From Ascochyta rabiei (taxonomy: Eukaryota; Ascomycota; Dothideomycetes; Pleosporales; Didymellaceae), in the NCBI RefSeq assembly GCF_004011695.2, contig NC_082415.1, positions 1,116,001 through 1,180,000 on the forward strand: 64,000 nucleotides of DNA. The letters are read 5' to 3'. Positions 49,252 through 60,987 of this stretch are shown in pieces. A program made the translations under genes and the position numbers. Every line of letters starts with the position of its first letter. Position 1 is the stretch's first letter. The notes beneath the pieces were generated by a model, which worked only from the letters and a program-made list of their open reading frames with translations, did not search any database and had not been told where the DNA came from.

Positions 49252-51111
49252 ATGTGGAAACCGTCAGTCCGTCTCTATCCCGCCACTGGAAGGCCTTCTG
49301 TTGCCTGCCTCGCCTGCAATCGCGCCTCGAGAACCCCCTCATCCCCATCCTCATCCTCATCGATAGCGCCGCCCGCCCGGCAGCGACGCTGCTTCCACGA
49401 ATACTTCGTCACCCACATTCCCTCGTCTTCGCTGCATCCAGACTCGGGCCCCAAACTCAACCACAAGCTGCCACGCGACAAGAGCACGCCTCATGAGACC
49501 AAGGGAGACAGCCGCTCGCCGGCGGCCGTGGTGGGCGCAAACCGCGACATGACAGTAGTCCGGATACCGCTGAAGAGCGCGAAACACCACTTTGGCGTCT
49601 CCTTGTCGCGGGGCTCCCGCCCATACAACGAGGACGCCTTCCAGGCAGGTACCATTGAGATCCCAGCGTTCGCCAAACGGCGTCCAATGTCTCTCACACG
49701 CAAGGCCGGGGCTGCGAATGAGGCCACCCCTGCCGACAGCGCCAGTGGAGATCCCCAAGTCTTCTACTTTGGCGTCTTCGATGGCCATGGCGGCGCCGTG
49801 TGCTCTGGCTTCCTGAGAGAGCAGCTGCACAGCTACCTCGAGAAAGCAACGCAGCAGTTCGAACTGCAGAGCAGCCTGCAGAGGGCTGGGCCCTCGCTAC
49901 CTGGCAGCGTGCAGGACCCGAACACAACACCAAGGAGCCAGCAGATAAAAGACAAAGAGAGCCTGGAAGCCATACAGACACATACACCACCTGGCCTAGA
50001 GAAGATGCAGCCACCAAACGGCGTGGACCGAGGTGACCTGCCCACCAAGTCACGAGACGGGTCCATACCCGGCGATCCACCCATTCCACAGTCGGACAGT
50101 ATACGAAAAGCCGAAGAGATGGAGCGTCAGCTGGTCAAGAGCTGGAAGGAGCTTGTGGGAGGCTACTTCAGGCGCTTCAAGCCAGAACACTTCTCCTTGT
50201 CCGCTGGCGGTCGAGGGCACCCCCACGAGAAGGAGGTCATCACCAAGCGCCATTCACCAAGCTCCACCATTTCTGACGATGCAATCGAGGGTGTTGGCAT
50301 AGAAACGGTTCTGGAATATGCCTTTCTGAAAGCCGACTACGACTTTGTGGCTGCGCAAGTGGGCAAGAAAGAGGAAGACCCCGTTCGTGCAGACAAGGCC
50401 ATCAACGACGACGACATCCTCGGCAAGCCCTCGCACGCAGGCCAGAACATTGGGGGCACGAACCGCTTCAAGGGTGGCAGCACATGCAGCGTTGCCCTCA
50501 TCTCGACGCCTACGCCCTCGCCTTTCTGGCACCCGTCTTCACCTTCATCGCTCATCACGGCCCACGTCGGCGACACGAGAATACTACTCTGCAACACCGC
50601 GACAGGCCTTGCGGTGCCACTCACGTCCAACCATCATCCCTCTCTGCCCGAAGAAGCCACGCGCCTGCGCCGCTTCGCCGCAGCCTTTGTGACTGATTCG
50701 TTTGGCGAAGAGCGCATCTCCGGATTGGCCAACACCCGAGCGTTCGGCGACATGTCTTCGAAGCGTATTGGCGTGTCGGCTGAGCCTGAGATTCGTAGAG
50801 TGGAGCTTTCACCCGCCGAGTACTCATTCATCGTGCTGTGCTCGGACGGGGTCTGCGGTCATCTCTCCGATCAGGAGATCGTTGACATTGTCAAAGAGGC
50901 CAAGACTCCTGACCAAGCGGCTAGAGACCTCACGAGCTTTGCGGTCGAGACGTCCACTGGCAGTGAAGGCGCAGACAACGCGACCGGGTTGGTCGTCAGG
51001 TTGGGTGGGTGGGAGAGAAGAGGGGAGGGAGGATTGGGGAGCTTGGGTACCAAGGAGATGCGAGATTGGAGGAAAGAAGAAGCCAACGACCCCAGAAGGG
51101 GACGCACGTGA
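49252..51111 (+). CDS. PP2C protein phosphatase, mitochondrial PTC6-like
   Basis: Mg2+/Mn2+-dependent Ser/Thr phosphatase. Single exon, 619 residues. The first 60 residues are rich in Arg, Ser and Ala with few acids, consistent with a mitochondrial presequence; yeast Ptc6 is mitochondrial. PP2C motifs in order: GVSLSRGSRPYNEDAF (metal Asp near 127), VFYFGVFDGHGG (Asp177), GGSTCSVALIS, LITAHVGDTRILL, AFGDMSSKRIGVSAEPEI, FIVLCSDGVCGHLSD and the last metal ligand in GADNATGLVVRLGGW. A long Ser/Pro/Lys-rich insertion (about residues 200-370) separates the second and third motifs and makes the protein larger than usual. The ATG at 49252 gives MWKPSVRLYPATGRPS; no intron is needed. Confidence 0.88.
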   Translation: MWKPSVRLYPATGRPSVACLACNRASRTPSSPSSSSSIAPPARQRRCFHEYFVTHIPSSSLHPDSGPKLNHKLPRDKSTPHETKGDSRSPAAVVGANRDMTVVRIPLKSAKHHFGVSLSRGSRPYNEDAFQAGTIEIPAFAKRRPMSLTRKAGAANEATPADSASGDPQVFYFGVFDGHGGAVCSGFLREQLHSYLEKATQQFELQSSLQRAGPSLPGSVQDPNTTPRSQQIKDKESLEAIQTHTPPGLEKMQPPNGVDRGDLPTKSRDGSIPGDPPIPQSDSIRKAEEMERQLVKSWKELVGGYFRRFKPEHFSLSAGGRGHPHEKEVITKRHSPSSTISDDAIEGVGIETVLEYAFLKADYDFVAAQVGKKEEDPVRADKAINDDDILGKPSHAGQNIGGTNRFKGGSTCSVALISTPTPSPFWHPSSPSSLITAHVGDTRILLCNTATGLAVPLTSNHHPSLPEEATRLRRFAAAFVTDSFGEERISGLANTRAFGDMSSKRIGVSAEPEIRRVELSPAEYSFIVLCSDGVCGHLSDQEIVDIVKEAKTPDQAARDLTSFAVETSTGSEGADNATGLVVRLGGWERRGEGGLGSLGTKEMRDWRKEEANDPRRGRT

Positions 51112-52083
51112 GCACGACCTAGTGGCTCCATATCGCAGTCTGGAGCGAAGCAGATTCTGGCGTGTGTGCATAGCTGGCGTTGCCGCGTGCCCTGGATTGT
51201 ACATAGTTTGGATACGTCTGCTCGCAGTCTCTCTCATGTACTTTTTCCTTTTGTCGATGTGCACATGGTCGCTCCGTCTGTCTGTCGCCGCATTTCTGGA
51301 CCACAGGTGCTGGTGGTAGTTTTGCAGCTGCGCGCCTATAGTCGAATAGCAGGGCAGTGATGGACTACCTAGGTCGTACTATAGAGTACTACTGTAAAGT
51401 ACCACTATAAAGTGCCGGCGATCAGGGGCGCCAGACGACCATGCCAACAGCCGACGACGAGCTCCTGCGCCCACGCGGGGACTTCAGCGGCCAGAGAAGC
51501 CGATGCAAGCAGCGTGCAGCAGCCGCATTGAAGGCCCAGGCCGTCTCCCAGGAGAGGAGCAGAGGAGCCCGCGCAGGCGCAAGGCAGCGGCGGGGCACAA
51601 GGCGGCCTGGAGAAAGCACGACCCAAGCGAGCCAATGTGGTTGCCAGGCACCGGCCAACGCAAGTCAGTGTCAGTGCAGACCGAGTGCCTGCGCGTGGGC
51701 TGCAAACCAGTTCCAGAAACTTCTCACGCACCCGCAAACATCTCGCATCTGCTTTGTTTTGTTTGTTGTTTTCGCCCGCACTAGCTTCTCATTGCTCCTC
51801 TGCCTCGTTGACCGGCGCCGTAGTGGGGCCCAAGCCATCCAGACGAAAACTCCCGCGCAGCCAAACACGTGAATAGGTAGATCGGCCTGGCAACGTCGAC
51901 TTCCTTTCGCTTCCCATTCCCTTCGTACACGAGCGCCCACCGTACCTCCTGCAGGCTTTACCCTATTCGCCGCACCACCTCGCGCACCTCGCACGCCTCG
52001 CACACCTCCCGCCACTGCGGCTCCCTTGCCTGTTCAACTGCCCGATACCCCTCTTTGACTCTTTGAAGCACCCTCCTGCAATC
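51112..52083. other. Spacer between the PP2C gene and KAP95
   Basis: 972 bp. It includes GTACTA/GTACCACTATAAAG-like repeats near 51373-51412 and the KAP95 promoter and leader, with CACCTCGCGCACC-type repeats near 51973-52010. The frame at 51441-51872 is low-complexity and not called. Confidence 0.5.
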
Positions 52084-55066
52084 ATGGATATCAACCAGGT
52101 GTTGGAGGGGACACTGTCTCCCGGTAAGCGGCCTCTGCCACGCTTCCCCACGCCCTGCAGCACTCACTTACAGCTTGACAGACGCCACCACCCGCCAGAA
52201 TTCCGAGCAGCAACTCTCCCAGGCCGCCGACTCTGACTTCGTAAGTGCCTCTCGCCGCAGCAAGGCCGCGCGTGCTCTCCCCCCAAGCATGGCCACTGAC
52301 AGCCCTCTCTCTCTCTCTCTAGTCTCAATACCTTTCTATACTCGGCGGACAGCTTGCAGACGAAGCCGCCCAAGCACACATTCGAACTGCGGCTGCTCTG
52401 GCGCTGAAGAACGCCTTTACAGCCCGCGAGTACGCCCGATTACGTCAGGTCCAGGATCGATGGACCAACCTGAACCCCCAGATCAAGTCCGAGGTCAAGC
52501 AGATGGCTCTCCGCACACTGTCGACGCCTAACAAGCAAGTCGGCACCACCGTCGCCCAGCTGATCGCCTCCATTGCCGCCATCGAAATACCTCGCAACCA
52601 GTGGCCGGAGCTGATGCCCACCCTCGTCGAGAACGTCGGCCAGGGCAACGACAGCCAGAAGCAGGCCTCGCTGACCACAATCGGTTACGTCTGCGACACC
52701 GACGACATCGACCTCAGAGAAGCACTGGGACATCACTCCAACGCAATCTTGACAGCCGTCGTACAGGGTGCTCGCAAGGAGGAGACGAACAACGATGTTC
52801 GAGTGGCAGCCATCCAAGCTCTCAGCGACTCGATCGAATTCATACGATCCAACTTTGAGAACGAGGGCGAGCGCAACTACATCATGCAGGTCATCTGCGA
52901 GGCTACACAGGCAGACGATACTCGCATTCAGCAAGGGTCATACGGATGTCTCAACCGCATCATGGGTCTCTACTATGACAAGATGCGTTTCTACATGGAG
53001 AAGGCTCTGTTCGGTCTTACCATTCAGGGCATGAAGAGCGACGAGGAGGATGTTGCCAAACTCGCCGTGGAGTTCTGGTGCACAGTATGCGAGGAGGAAA
53101 TCGCGATCGAAGACGACAACACACAGGCACAAGCCGAAGGCTCCACTGAGCTCCGCGAGTACTTCAACTTTGCCCGCGTTGCCACACAGGAGGTTGTCCC
53201 TGTCCTTCTTGAGCTGCTTGCCAAGCAGGACGAGGATGCTGATGACAACGAGTACAACACTTCGCGCGCCGCCTACCAGTGTCTGCAGCTATGGGCACAG
53301 TGTGTCGGCAGCGCTGTTATGCCTCCCGTGCTTGCTTTCATTGAAAAGTACATCCGCTCTGAGGACTGGCACTACAGGGATGCCGCCGTCTCCGCCTTCG
53401 GTGCGATCATGGAAGGCCCCGAGGAGCATGTCCTGGACCCGATTGTCAAGCAGGCCCTGCCTACTCTCATCGGCATGATGGATGACCAGAACATCCATGT
53501 CAAGGACTCGGCTGCTTACGCATTGGGTCGTATCTGCGAGGCTGTGCCAGGAGCTCTCGATGCACAGCAGCATCTGCCCCCTCTGATTGGAGCACTTTTC
53601 AATGGCCTTTCTAGCAACCCCAAGATGGCTGCGTCGTGCTGTTGGTCGCTCATGAACCTGGCTGATAGGTTTGCCGGAGAGCCTGGATGCCAGAGCAACC
53701 CACTTTCCGCTCATTTTGCTCAGAGTGTGCAGCACCTCTTGCAGGTTACCGAAAGGGGCGACGCGGACAACCAGCTCAGGACTGCAGCGTACGAGGTGCT
53801 CAACTCCTTCGTCACAAATGCTGCAGCCGACAGTGTGCCCCTTGTGAACGAGCTCTCGAACGTCATCCTTGAGCGTCTGGAGAAGTCTATCAACCTTCAA
53901 TCGCAGGTTGTCAGCGTCGAGGACAAGCTCACGCTCGAGGAGATGCAAACAAGCTTGGCCAGTGTTGTCATGTCGATTGTTCAGCGATTGGAAGGCGACA
54001 TCAGGCCTCAGGCAGACCGCATCATGGAGATCTTGCTTGGTACCCTGTCTTCTCTCCCTCCCAAGTCAAGTGTCCCCGACACTGTCTTTGCTGCCATTGC
54101 GTCAATCGCCACTGCGCTCGATGAAGATTTCCAGAAGTACATGGAGGCATTCTCTCCTTTCCTGTACAACGCTCTAAACAACCAGGAGGAGCCTGCCCTG
54201 TGCTCCGTTGCTATTGGTCTTGTTTCGGACATCACACGTTCGCTGGGAGAGAAGGTCCAGCCCTACTGTGATGCGTTCATGAACTCCCTGCTGAACAACC
54301 TCCGAGTAAGTCATGTGTGATGTGCAACGTGTTTGATCGGTGCTTACGTATATCGACAGAGTCCCGCGCTTGGCAACCAGCTCAAGCCTGCTATTCTGCA
54401 GTGCTTCGGCGACATCGCACATGCCATCCACGGTGCTTTTGAGACTTACCTGACCGTCGTTGCTCAGGTGCTCCAGCAAGCCGGTCAAGTCACTTTGACC
54501 ACCGAGAACAACTACGAGATGATTGACTACATCACATCACTGAGGGAGGGTATTCTCGATGCCTGGGACGGCGCCATCAACGCAATGAAGGCGAGCAACA
54601 AGAAAAACCTCCTTGTTCCCTTCCTCGACTCCATCTTCGACCTGCTCCGCACAATTCAGCAAGACCCCAACAGGACCGAGGCTCTTCTCCGATCCGCATG
54701 CGGCGTCATTGGGTAAGGCTTTCTGATCTTACCTCTCGTGTTCATGTCTAACTATGTACAGTGACCTGGCAGATGCGTTCCAAAATGGCGAAGTCAGGGA
54801 GTACTTCCGTCACGATTTCCTCACAGCGATGGCGAGGGAGACTCGTGCAAACCAGGACTTCAGCGGACGTACACGGGACACCGCCCGGTGGGCCCGTGAA
54901 CAGATCAAACGTCAAATCGGTAAGTTGTAACGCAATGATTAAACTCCAAGCGGTACCACACACCATTGTTGTACCTGGTCCATTCCGAAATACCTTAGCT
55001 ATATCTTACCTACTTGCTCCCACTGACCTCCCTCACACAGGCGGCAACACAGGCGTCATGGCTTGA
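52084..55066 (+). CDS. KAP95: Importin subunit beta-1 (karyopherin KAP95)
   Basis: Carries importin-alpha/cargo complexes through the nuclear pore and releases them on Ran-GTP. Six exons: 52084-52123, 52182-52240, 52323-54305, 54360-54712, 54762-54919 and 55041-55066; 872 residues, the normal size. The N-terminus MDINQVLEGTLSPDATTRQNSEQQL crosses intron 1. HEAT repeats fill the rest: ALALKNAFTAREYARLRQVQ, IPRNQWPELMPTLVENV, VIGSF-like helices, the acidic loop QDEDADDNEYN, and the importin-beta signature VKDSAAYALGRICEAVP. The C-terminal exons end WAREQIKRQIGGNTGVMA. The last coding exon is only 26 nt after a 121-nt intron. The first acceptors follow a CT-rich run at 52308-52320. Confidence 0.95.
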
Positions 55067-56447
55067 GTCTCCCAATCCCTTCCCCATGCCCAAACCTTGC
55101 GGGCTCGAGACGTGGCCTAGTCGCGTGGCTGGATGCTGTCTCTCGCCAGAGAGTGTTTCCGGTTGTTTGGCTAAGCTTGTAGGTCTAGCGATCCCTCGTT
55201 TCTTTCCGTATTCACCGGACAGTGCGGACCTACTGCTACACCCCACCAAACGCGTCGACCCCGACAACCGTAAGCTGACTCCTCGCACCGACATCTGGCC
55301 GCATCAGTCCATACTTATAGGAAGAAGCGGTTGGAGCCGCGCGGTGGTAACATCGCCATCGCCACTACTGTGTTATGGAGAGTTGCCTCTTTGCATGCCG
55401 AACGCTTGTCAGACAACACCTCGCCACGACTTGTCTCACCCGCTTTCTCGGTCCATCGAAGCAACACCCTAACCGTCCCGTCCAATCCCCCGCGAGTTCG
55501 ATCCCAGCCCCATCCCCCGGCACAGAATCACGACACTACACGCCCTCACCTCCGCCTTCACATCGCCACGCACAGTACGTCTCCGCAAAAGTCATGTAGC
55601 ACCACAGTCTTGTAAGACGAAGCAGTAGACTGCTCGTCAGGAGAGTAGATATCCCAATTTATCGATTGAGTTCATTCACATGGCGTTTATACCAGCTTTG
55701 GTTCGGTGGCTGCTACCATGTAGTCGTGTCCAATGTATGTTTCTCAGACCTGAGACAATTAAATCATGCGTGCACATGCGTCAACAAATAACACTGCATC
55801 AGAGTTACGGAGTGCGGATCTTGAAATGAAGAGCAACGCCGAGAGGAATCATCAGATGACACTAATGCAGGCGCGGGCTTGGCTCCGCACTCGCAGTGCT
55901 GGCCCAAGACGATGACCGGAAGTAATGGAATAGCGAACGTAATATTTGTAGACTTCCTGACATTAAGGCTGTGTGATTTTCAGGCATCATCTTCGAGTTG
56001 TTAAAGCAGGAGCGAGAGCGTTGATATAATATGATGACACTCTATGACACAGCGACTCTTATCGATAGCCGACCAGTGAACTGTAGGCGCGCGCCGAGGT
56101 TCACTTCATCTACACCGGTCGAACAAAGTCTTGACAGACGTCAGCTATACCAATCGCCCCAGTTCGAAGATATCCGATACTGGGAAGCGCCGAAGTGGCG
56201 TAGGGACGTCGCACGCTTGCACCTTCCCTGGCATGATCGTCCCCACGTGGTGATGTTGGGCTTGGATGCCGTCGATCTTATTACATACGCCCCTAAGAGC
56301 AGTTAATAACCTTCGCATTTCTCTCTTGCATACTGGACTGCCCTTCCTCTGCCTCTTCGATAGTCACTGTTTCCTGCAGCTTCTTTGATATCCCCTGTTG
56401 AAAGCTGACGCAGTCCGCTGGGATTACGTTGCTCACTCGCCCTCACC
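55067..56447. other. Spacer between KAP95 and the CDF transporter
   Basis: 1.38 kb. The 91-residue frame at 56031-56306 has an ATG but no recognisable features. Otherwise only UTR and promoter sequence is expected. Confidence 0.5.
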
Positions 56448-57947
56448 ATGTCGTCAGAACCAGATCTCCACCACGCCATCTCGATGAAACCACACCCCTT
56501 CCACAAACATCCTGATCGTGTAGAGCGCACAGCGAGCCCCCACATACACGCTCCCGCTCTGCCGCAACAAGCCAGCGCGTCTGAAGCTGCAGTCCACAAG
56601 TTCAACGGTAACAGCACAGCCGTCGAAACCGCCTCTACCTACGAACACGACCCTGTCGCACGCCCCAGCCATGTCTTGAACCGCGCCGACAGCTCTAGTG
56701 ATGTAGAATCACAGTCGCTTCCGCAATACACGCCAGACAACGACCCGTACCATCTCTCCTCTGCAATCAAGCCCGAGGATGAGCTCGCTCAGATCCGCGC
56801 CAACAGCTCGCGGAAGCGAGATGGTTGCGGCCCCATCAGTCTGAACAAGAAGGCACGCAGTGCAAAGAAGCTTGAAGAGTTCTACGAAGCACAAAACGAG
56901 AACATTGAGCGGCTGTTGAAGCCCGTCGACGACCACCGGCGCGCAGCAAAAGAGGAGGGCGACGCCAACCACCTCAAGTATAAGATTGCCGTCATTGGAT
57001 CCTTCGTAGCAAACGTCATCCTTGCGTGTCTTCAGCTCTATGCCGCCATCAGCTCCAAGTCGCTGTCGCTGTTCACTACCATGGCGGATTCGCTCTTCGA
57101 CCCTCTCTCCAACCTGACCCTCATCATGTGCGCCCGAGCCGTGTCGCGTGTGGATGCGCGCAAGTTTCCATCAGGCAAAGCACGCATCGAGACTGCCGGT
57201 AACCTCTCCTTCTGTGCGCTCATGATCACCGTCTCGGTCGTCATCATCGTGGAATCCATCCGCACCGTCGCCGAACACACCGGACCAGACACCAACGACT
57301 TCTACCTGCCATCTGTCATTGCCGTTGCCATTGCTTTCGCGACCAAATTCAGCCTGTTCCTATACTGCTGGGCTATCCGCAACAAGTACAGTCAAGTCCG
57401 GATCTTGTGGGAAGACCACAGAAACGACCTGTTCATCAATGGTTTCGGCATCCTAACGAGCGTCGGTGGTGCTAAGCTGAGGTGGTGGATCGACCCCATG
57501 GGAGCTCTGCTCTTGTCTGTCCTGATCATCTTCTTGTGGTCCAGGACCGCGTATAGCGAGTTCCAGTTGCTGATTGGGGTCACGGCCGATCCTAATATGC
57601 TGCAGCACATCACCTACATCTGTGAGTCGCCCTTCCTCCCATCGCCTCCAATCATCGTACCCTCACCATTTCATTGCACAAACCAGACCACTAATACCGC
57701 CCTAGCGATGACACACTCCCCCGCCATTCGTCAAATCGACACCGTGCGCGCATACCACTCCGGCCCCCGTCTCATTGTCGAGGTTGATGTTGTCATGGAT
57801 CCTGAGTCTAGTCTAAGGGCTACGCATGATATCGCGGAAGAGTTGCAGATTAAGCTGGAGAGTCTGCCAGACGTCGAGAGGGCATACGTGCACGTGGATT
57901 ACGAAACAGATCATAGACCTGAGCACTTTTTGAAAAAGGAGCTGTAG
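56448..57947 (+). CDS. Cation diffusion facilitator (Mn-type CDF/MTP)
   Basis: Membrane exporter of divalent metals, by motif a manganese-type CDF. Two exons, 56448-57621 and 57706-57947; 471 residues. The N-terminal 150 residues are cytosolic and Ser/His/Pro-rich, then YKIAVIGSFVANVILACLQL starts helix 1. The Mn-CDF signature DSLFD appears in TTMADSLFDPLSNLTL, and the second metal site as WEDHRNDLFINGFG. HRND stands where other CDF groups have HxxxD. The cytosolic C-terminal domain starts TADPNMLQHITYI and continues SMTHSPAIRQIDTVRAYHSG, ending VERAYVHVDYET. The intron (57622-57705, GTGAGT..CCCTAG, CTAAT branch) is 84 nt and has no stop in frame, so an unspliced product would carry 28 extra residues in the domain linker. 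Confidence 0.88.
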   Translation: MSSEPDLHHAISMKPHPFHKHPDRVERTASPHIHAPALPQQASASEAAVHKFNGNSTAVETASTYEHDPVARPSHVLNRADSSSDVESQSLPQYTPDNDPYHLSSAIKPEDELAQIRANSSRKRDGCGPISLNKKARSAKKLEEFYEAQNENIERLLKPVDDHRRAAKEEGDANHLKYKIAVIGSFVANVILACLQLYAAISSKSLSLFTTMADSLFDPLSNLTLIMCARAVSRVDARKFPSGKARIETAGNLSFCALMITVSVVIIVESIRTVAEHTGPDTNDFYLPSVIAVAIAFATKFSLFLYCWAIRNKYSQVRILWEDHRNDLFINGFGILTSVGGAKLRWWIDPMGALLLSVLIIFLWSRTAYSEFQLLIGVTADPNMLQHITYICESPFLPSPPIIVPSPFHCTNQTTNTALAMTHSPAIRQIDTVRAYHSGPRLIVEVDVVMDPESSLRATHDIAEELQIKLESLPDVERAYVHVDYETDHRPEHFLKKEL

Positions 57948-58435
57948 GTGCGCATCGACAGACGAGAAGTGAAGAATATTGCAGACGAGGCGTGGTGGTT
58001 AAGGGTATGGAGTCGGTGCTGGTGGCATTCATGGTTGTTTGGACATCAAGGAGGAACATACAATGCCCTGACTCTCATCTTTTAACAACGTCTATACGTC
58101 CTTAGCGATATGCTGCTAATTTTTTTTGTAAGGCTGGGATAAGAGCTTCCTGAGCTCAGACAAAACACACATGCTTGTATGCGGCTTTGCCTGATACTCT
58201 GGAATGACGTGGTGAACGATTCCAGGGACGCGTGGTCGATGCGCGTTGCTATGGACAGGGGAGGCTCGCTTAGGTTTGTTGATTACCGCTGCCTGAACTT
58301 CGTGAACACACTTGGTGCTACACGACCTGCAGCTACCTTACCACACTGCGTACAGCGATCGCACGCACTTTTGAACATAACTATCAATCGATCACCGTCA
58401 TACTGGCGCGCCTCAACGAATCCCCCATCCAAAAG
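57948..58435. other. Spacer before the coiled-coil gene
   Basis: 488 bp holding the CDF 3' UTR and the next promoter. No gene seen. Confidence 0.5.
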
Positions 58436-60494
58436 ATGGACCCGCCCTCTCTCCCACCCTCGCCCTCCAAGCTGGCTATGTCGCCTAGCATGCCACATTT
58501 CCCAACATCCCCAGAGCGTCTGGCCGGCAAGAAGACCTCATATGGCGACTCTGTTGTGCTCTCGCCTACAGCCACGCGCTCCGGTTCACGATCTGGCTCC
58601 CCGCTACGAGAAGGCTCCCCTCTGCGATCGCACCGACGAAACGACTCCGATGTATCAGTCCACGGACTTGCCGTCATGTTCGAGACTCTCGAGGTTAAGG
58701 ACCCCAGAGAAGCTCGCGACCGGTACCAGGCACTGATTGCCAAGGACCGGGCGAAGTTTGAAAAGATCGAGAAGGAGTACGCCATGTCTTCGAGTCGGAA
58801 GGAGGTGCGCATTGAAGAACTGAAGAACGAGCTCAAGGCTGCCAAAGAAGAGCTGGATTTGGCTGTTTCGCGGGATGCATACGAAAAAGAGCGCAAAGCT
58901 CACAAGGCCAACGTTGCCAAGTGGGAGAAGGTCTTCAAGGAGCGTGAAGATTCATGGAGGGTGTCCAATGCAAAGCTTGTGCGTCATGAACAAATCGTGT
59001 GTCCGTTTTTGCACTAACAAACGGCAGAGTGAACTCGACTACAACAACAAGCACCTCGAGGCTAAGAACCGCGAATATAAGAAACGATACATGGAGAAGG
59101 ACAAGGAGCTTTTGAGGAAGTCAGGTCAGGTGCCAACACTCCAGGCTAAGATCCAGGGGCTGGAGCGTAACATCAAGCGAGCTGAATCTGATGTCAAGTT
59201 CAAGACCGAGGAAGCAGCGAAGTATCAGGGCCAGCTCTACAGTCTGGAAGTCGAGCTGGAAGGCGTTACAGCACGGTTGGGAGAGGAGATCTTGACACTC
59301 AAGGATCGTCTGAAGCTGGTCGAGGGCGAGCGCGATGCACTCAAGACAAGCCTGAAAGAGGAGGAAGTGTTGCGCATCGCAGCTGAAGGGCAGATCGCGC
59401 TGCCCACAGCCACCATCGATGAAGAGGATGAATTCGCTTCACCAGCACGCTCTCCCCGCAAGCCTCGCAACGCACAACACAACGACGAGGACAAAGAAAA
59501 CCAGTCTCCGAGGAAGTTCGCAGTCGACCTGCGCTTCCTGCAGCAGGAGCTGGCCGCAGAGAGACGCTTCCGTGCGCGTGCTGAGGATCAGATTGAGTTT
59601 ATGAAGATGGAGTGTCAGTTCCAATGCTGCTCCTGCCGCATCGCCGAGAACAAGAGCAAGACCTACATACACGACAACAGCTACGCAGCGCAGATGGAGG
59701 TTATCAGGGCTTCTGTGCCTGCTCTGACACCCCCAGCCAGCGACAACGGTGATGACGCGATGGACGTTGTCAAAGATGAGCCCACCGACAATGAGAGGCC
59801 ATTCACACCGCCGCCAGAGCAAGCTTCCGAGACAACGGTCGTCGTCCGTCAGCAAGATGAGGAGCTGGAAGCGGTCATTGCCTTCTCACCCACAACCGGC
59901 ACATTCAAGTCTGTTCCGTCCCCGGTAAAGGCACCGCCCAAACGATCTCTCCTCCGACAGTCCAGCGGAGGATCAGCCCACTCAAGCACGCGCTACTCGG
60001 GTCCTCAAAGCGAGATCGCGCCTTTGGAGGCAGCTTTTGAGTACGAGCAGGAGCTGGTGGCACCTAAAGGTATCAACGTCGAGACGGACGAGGGTAAGAC
60101 TGCGAACATTTCCATTCATGAGGATGTCATCGACGATAGCGATGAAGAGATGGAGCCTTCGGTACCAACTACAGCGGGACCTGGCACTCCCTACGTCACG
60201 AAGACCACAACGACCACAATCCCAATTGCATTTTCGCCAGCAACACCGGCACCGCGACCGGGCAAACAGCTGATGAGCCCCTTCACAGTAGCTCATCGTG
60301 CCCCGGTCCTCGGCGAGCTGGCACTGAACAACGTGCCCTTTGACCGGGAGGCTGCACTTCAGGCCATCCGCGAGCGACGGGGTAGGGCCCGAAGCATGGC
60401 TGAAGGCCACGGGACGCCGATGAAGCAGATGCTGGATGGAGTGAAGGAGAGGCGCGATATCAGCGCACCAGTGTCAAGGATTGGGCGGAGGTAG
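58436..60494 (+). CDS. Coiled-coil protein, conserved in filamentous fungi (function unknown)
   Basis: I do not recognise a characterised family. Two exons, 58436-58978 and 59028-60494, with a 49-nt intron (GTGCGT, CACTAAC branch, GGCAG); 669 residues. The N-terminus is Ser/Pro-rich with SPxR-type sites (PLREGSPLRSHRRNDSDVSV). Residues about 80-330 are almost continuous coiled coil (DPREARDRYQALIAKDRAKF, ELDYNNKHLEAKNREYKKRY, GERDALKTSLKEEEVLRIAA). A short Cys-rich block follows (FMKMECQFQCCSCRIAENKS). The C-terminal half is disordered, with TP/SP sites and DENEx-type acidic runs, and a conserved patch PFDREAALQAIRERRGRARS. The many proline-directed sites suggest cell-cycle kinase control. 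A cytoskeletal or spindle-pole role is possible but unproven. Confidence 0.75.
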
Positions 60495-60987
60495 AATTTG
60501 GAATTGGTTTTATAAGGCTGAAGTCCTGAGTGCTTCTTGTTTAGCTTCATGATCTGCTGAGCGGCATCGCATGGCGTCCCGGTTTGCTACTTTGCCTCAG
60601 TGGTCATAAGCACGGTGTTTTGGATCACCTCTTGCTTTTTGGGTAGGCCAGGCTCGGCTGGATATATACCACGGCTGGGCACGGAGTTTGAATATAGCAT
60701 AATAGAGTGTTGTGGTGTTGAAATTCATTCTCACAGGGACAGTGGTTGCATACGTTGTCTCTGAATTCTCAGTTAAGAACAAATTTGATGTTCCATGTTC
60801 ACGACCGTGTCATGGCAACGGTGCTCGAGATGGCGGGACGATGGCGGGCTTGACCGCCAAGCCACTAGTCCTCGCTTGAGCGGCCAATGCAACTCCGCCC
60901 ACCGAATATTCACGGCCACTGCGAAAGATCGAACCCAGCGACAACTAACCTCCAGCCCTCCGTCCCTCACCACCAGCAACCGCAATC
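60495..60987. other. Spacer before RPS5
   Basis: 493 bp with the coiled-coil gene 3' UTR and the RPS5 promoter and leader. No gene or repeat recognised. Confidence 0.5.

Noticed and set aside
51441..51872. 143-residue plus-strand frame starting with ATG
   Set aside because: Arg/Gln/Ala-rich low complexity lying in the KAP95 upstream region; no family resemblance or splice support.
56031..56306. 91-residue frame upstream of the CDF gene
   Set aside because: Has an ATG but no recognisable motif, and lies where 5' UTR and promoter are expected.
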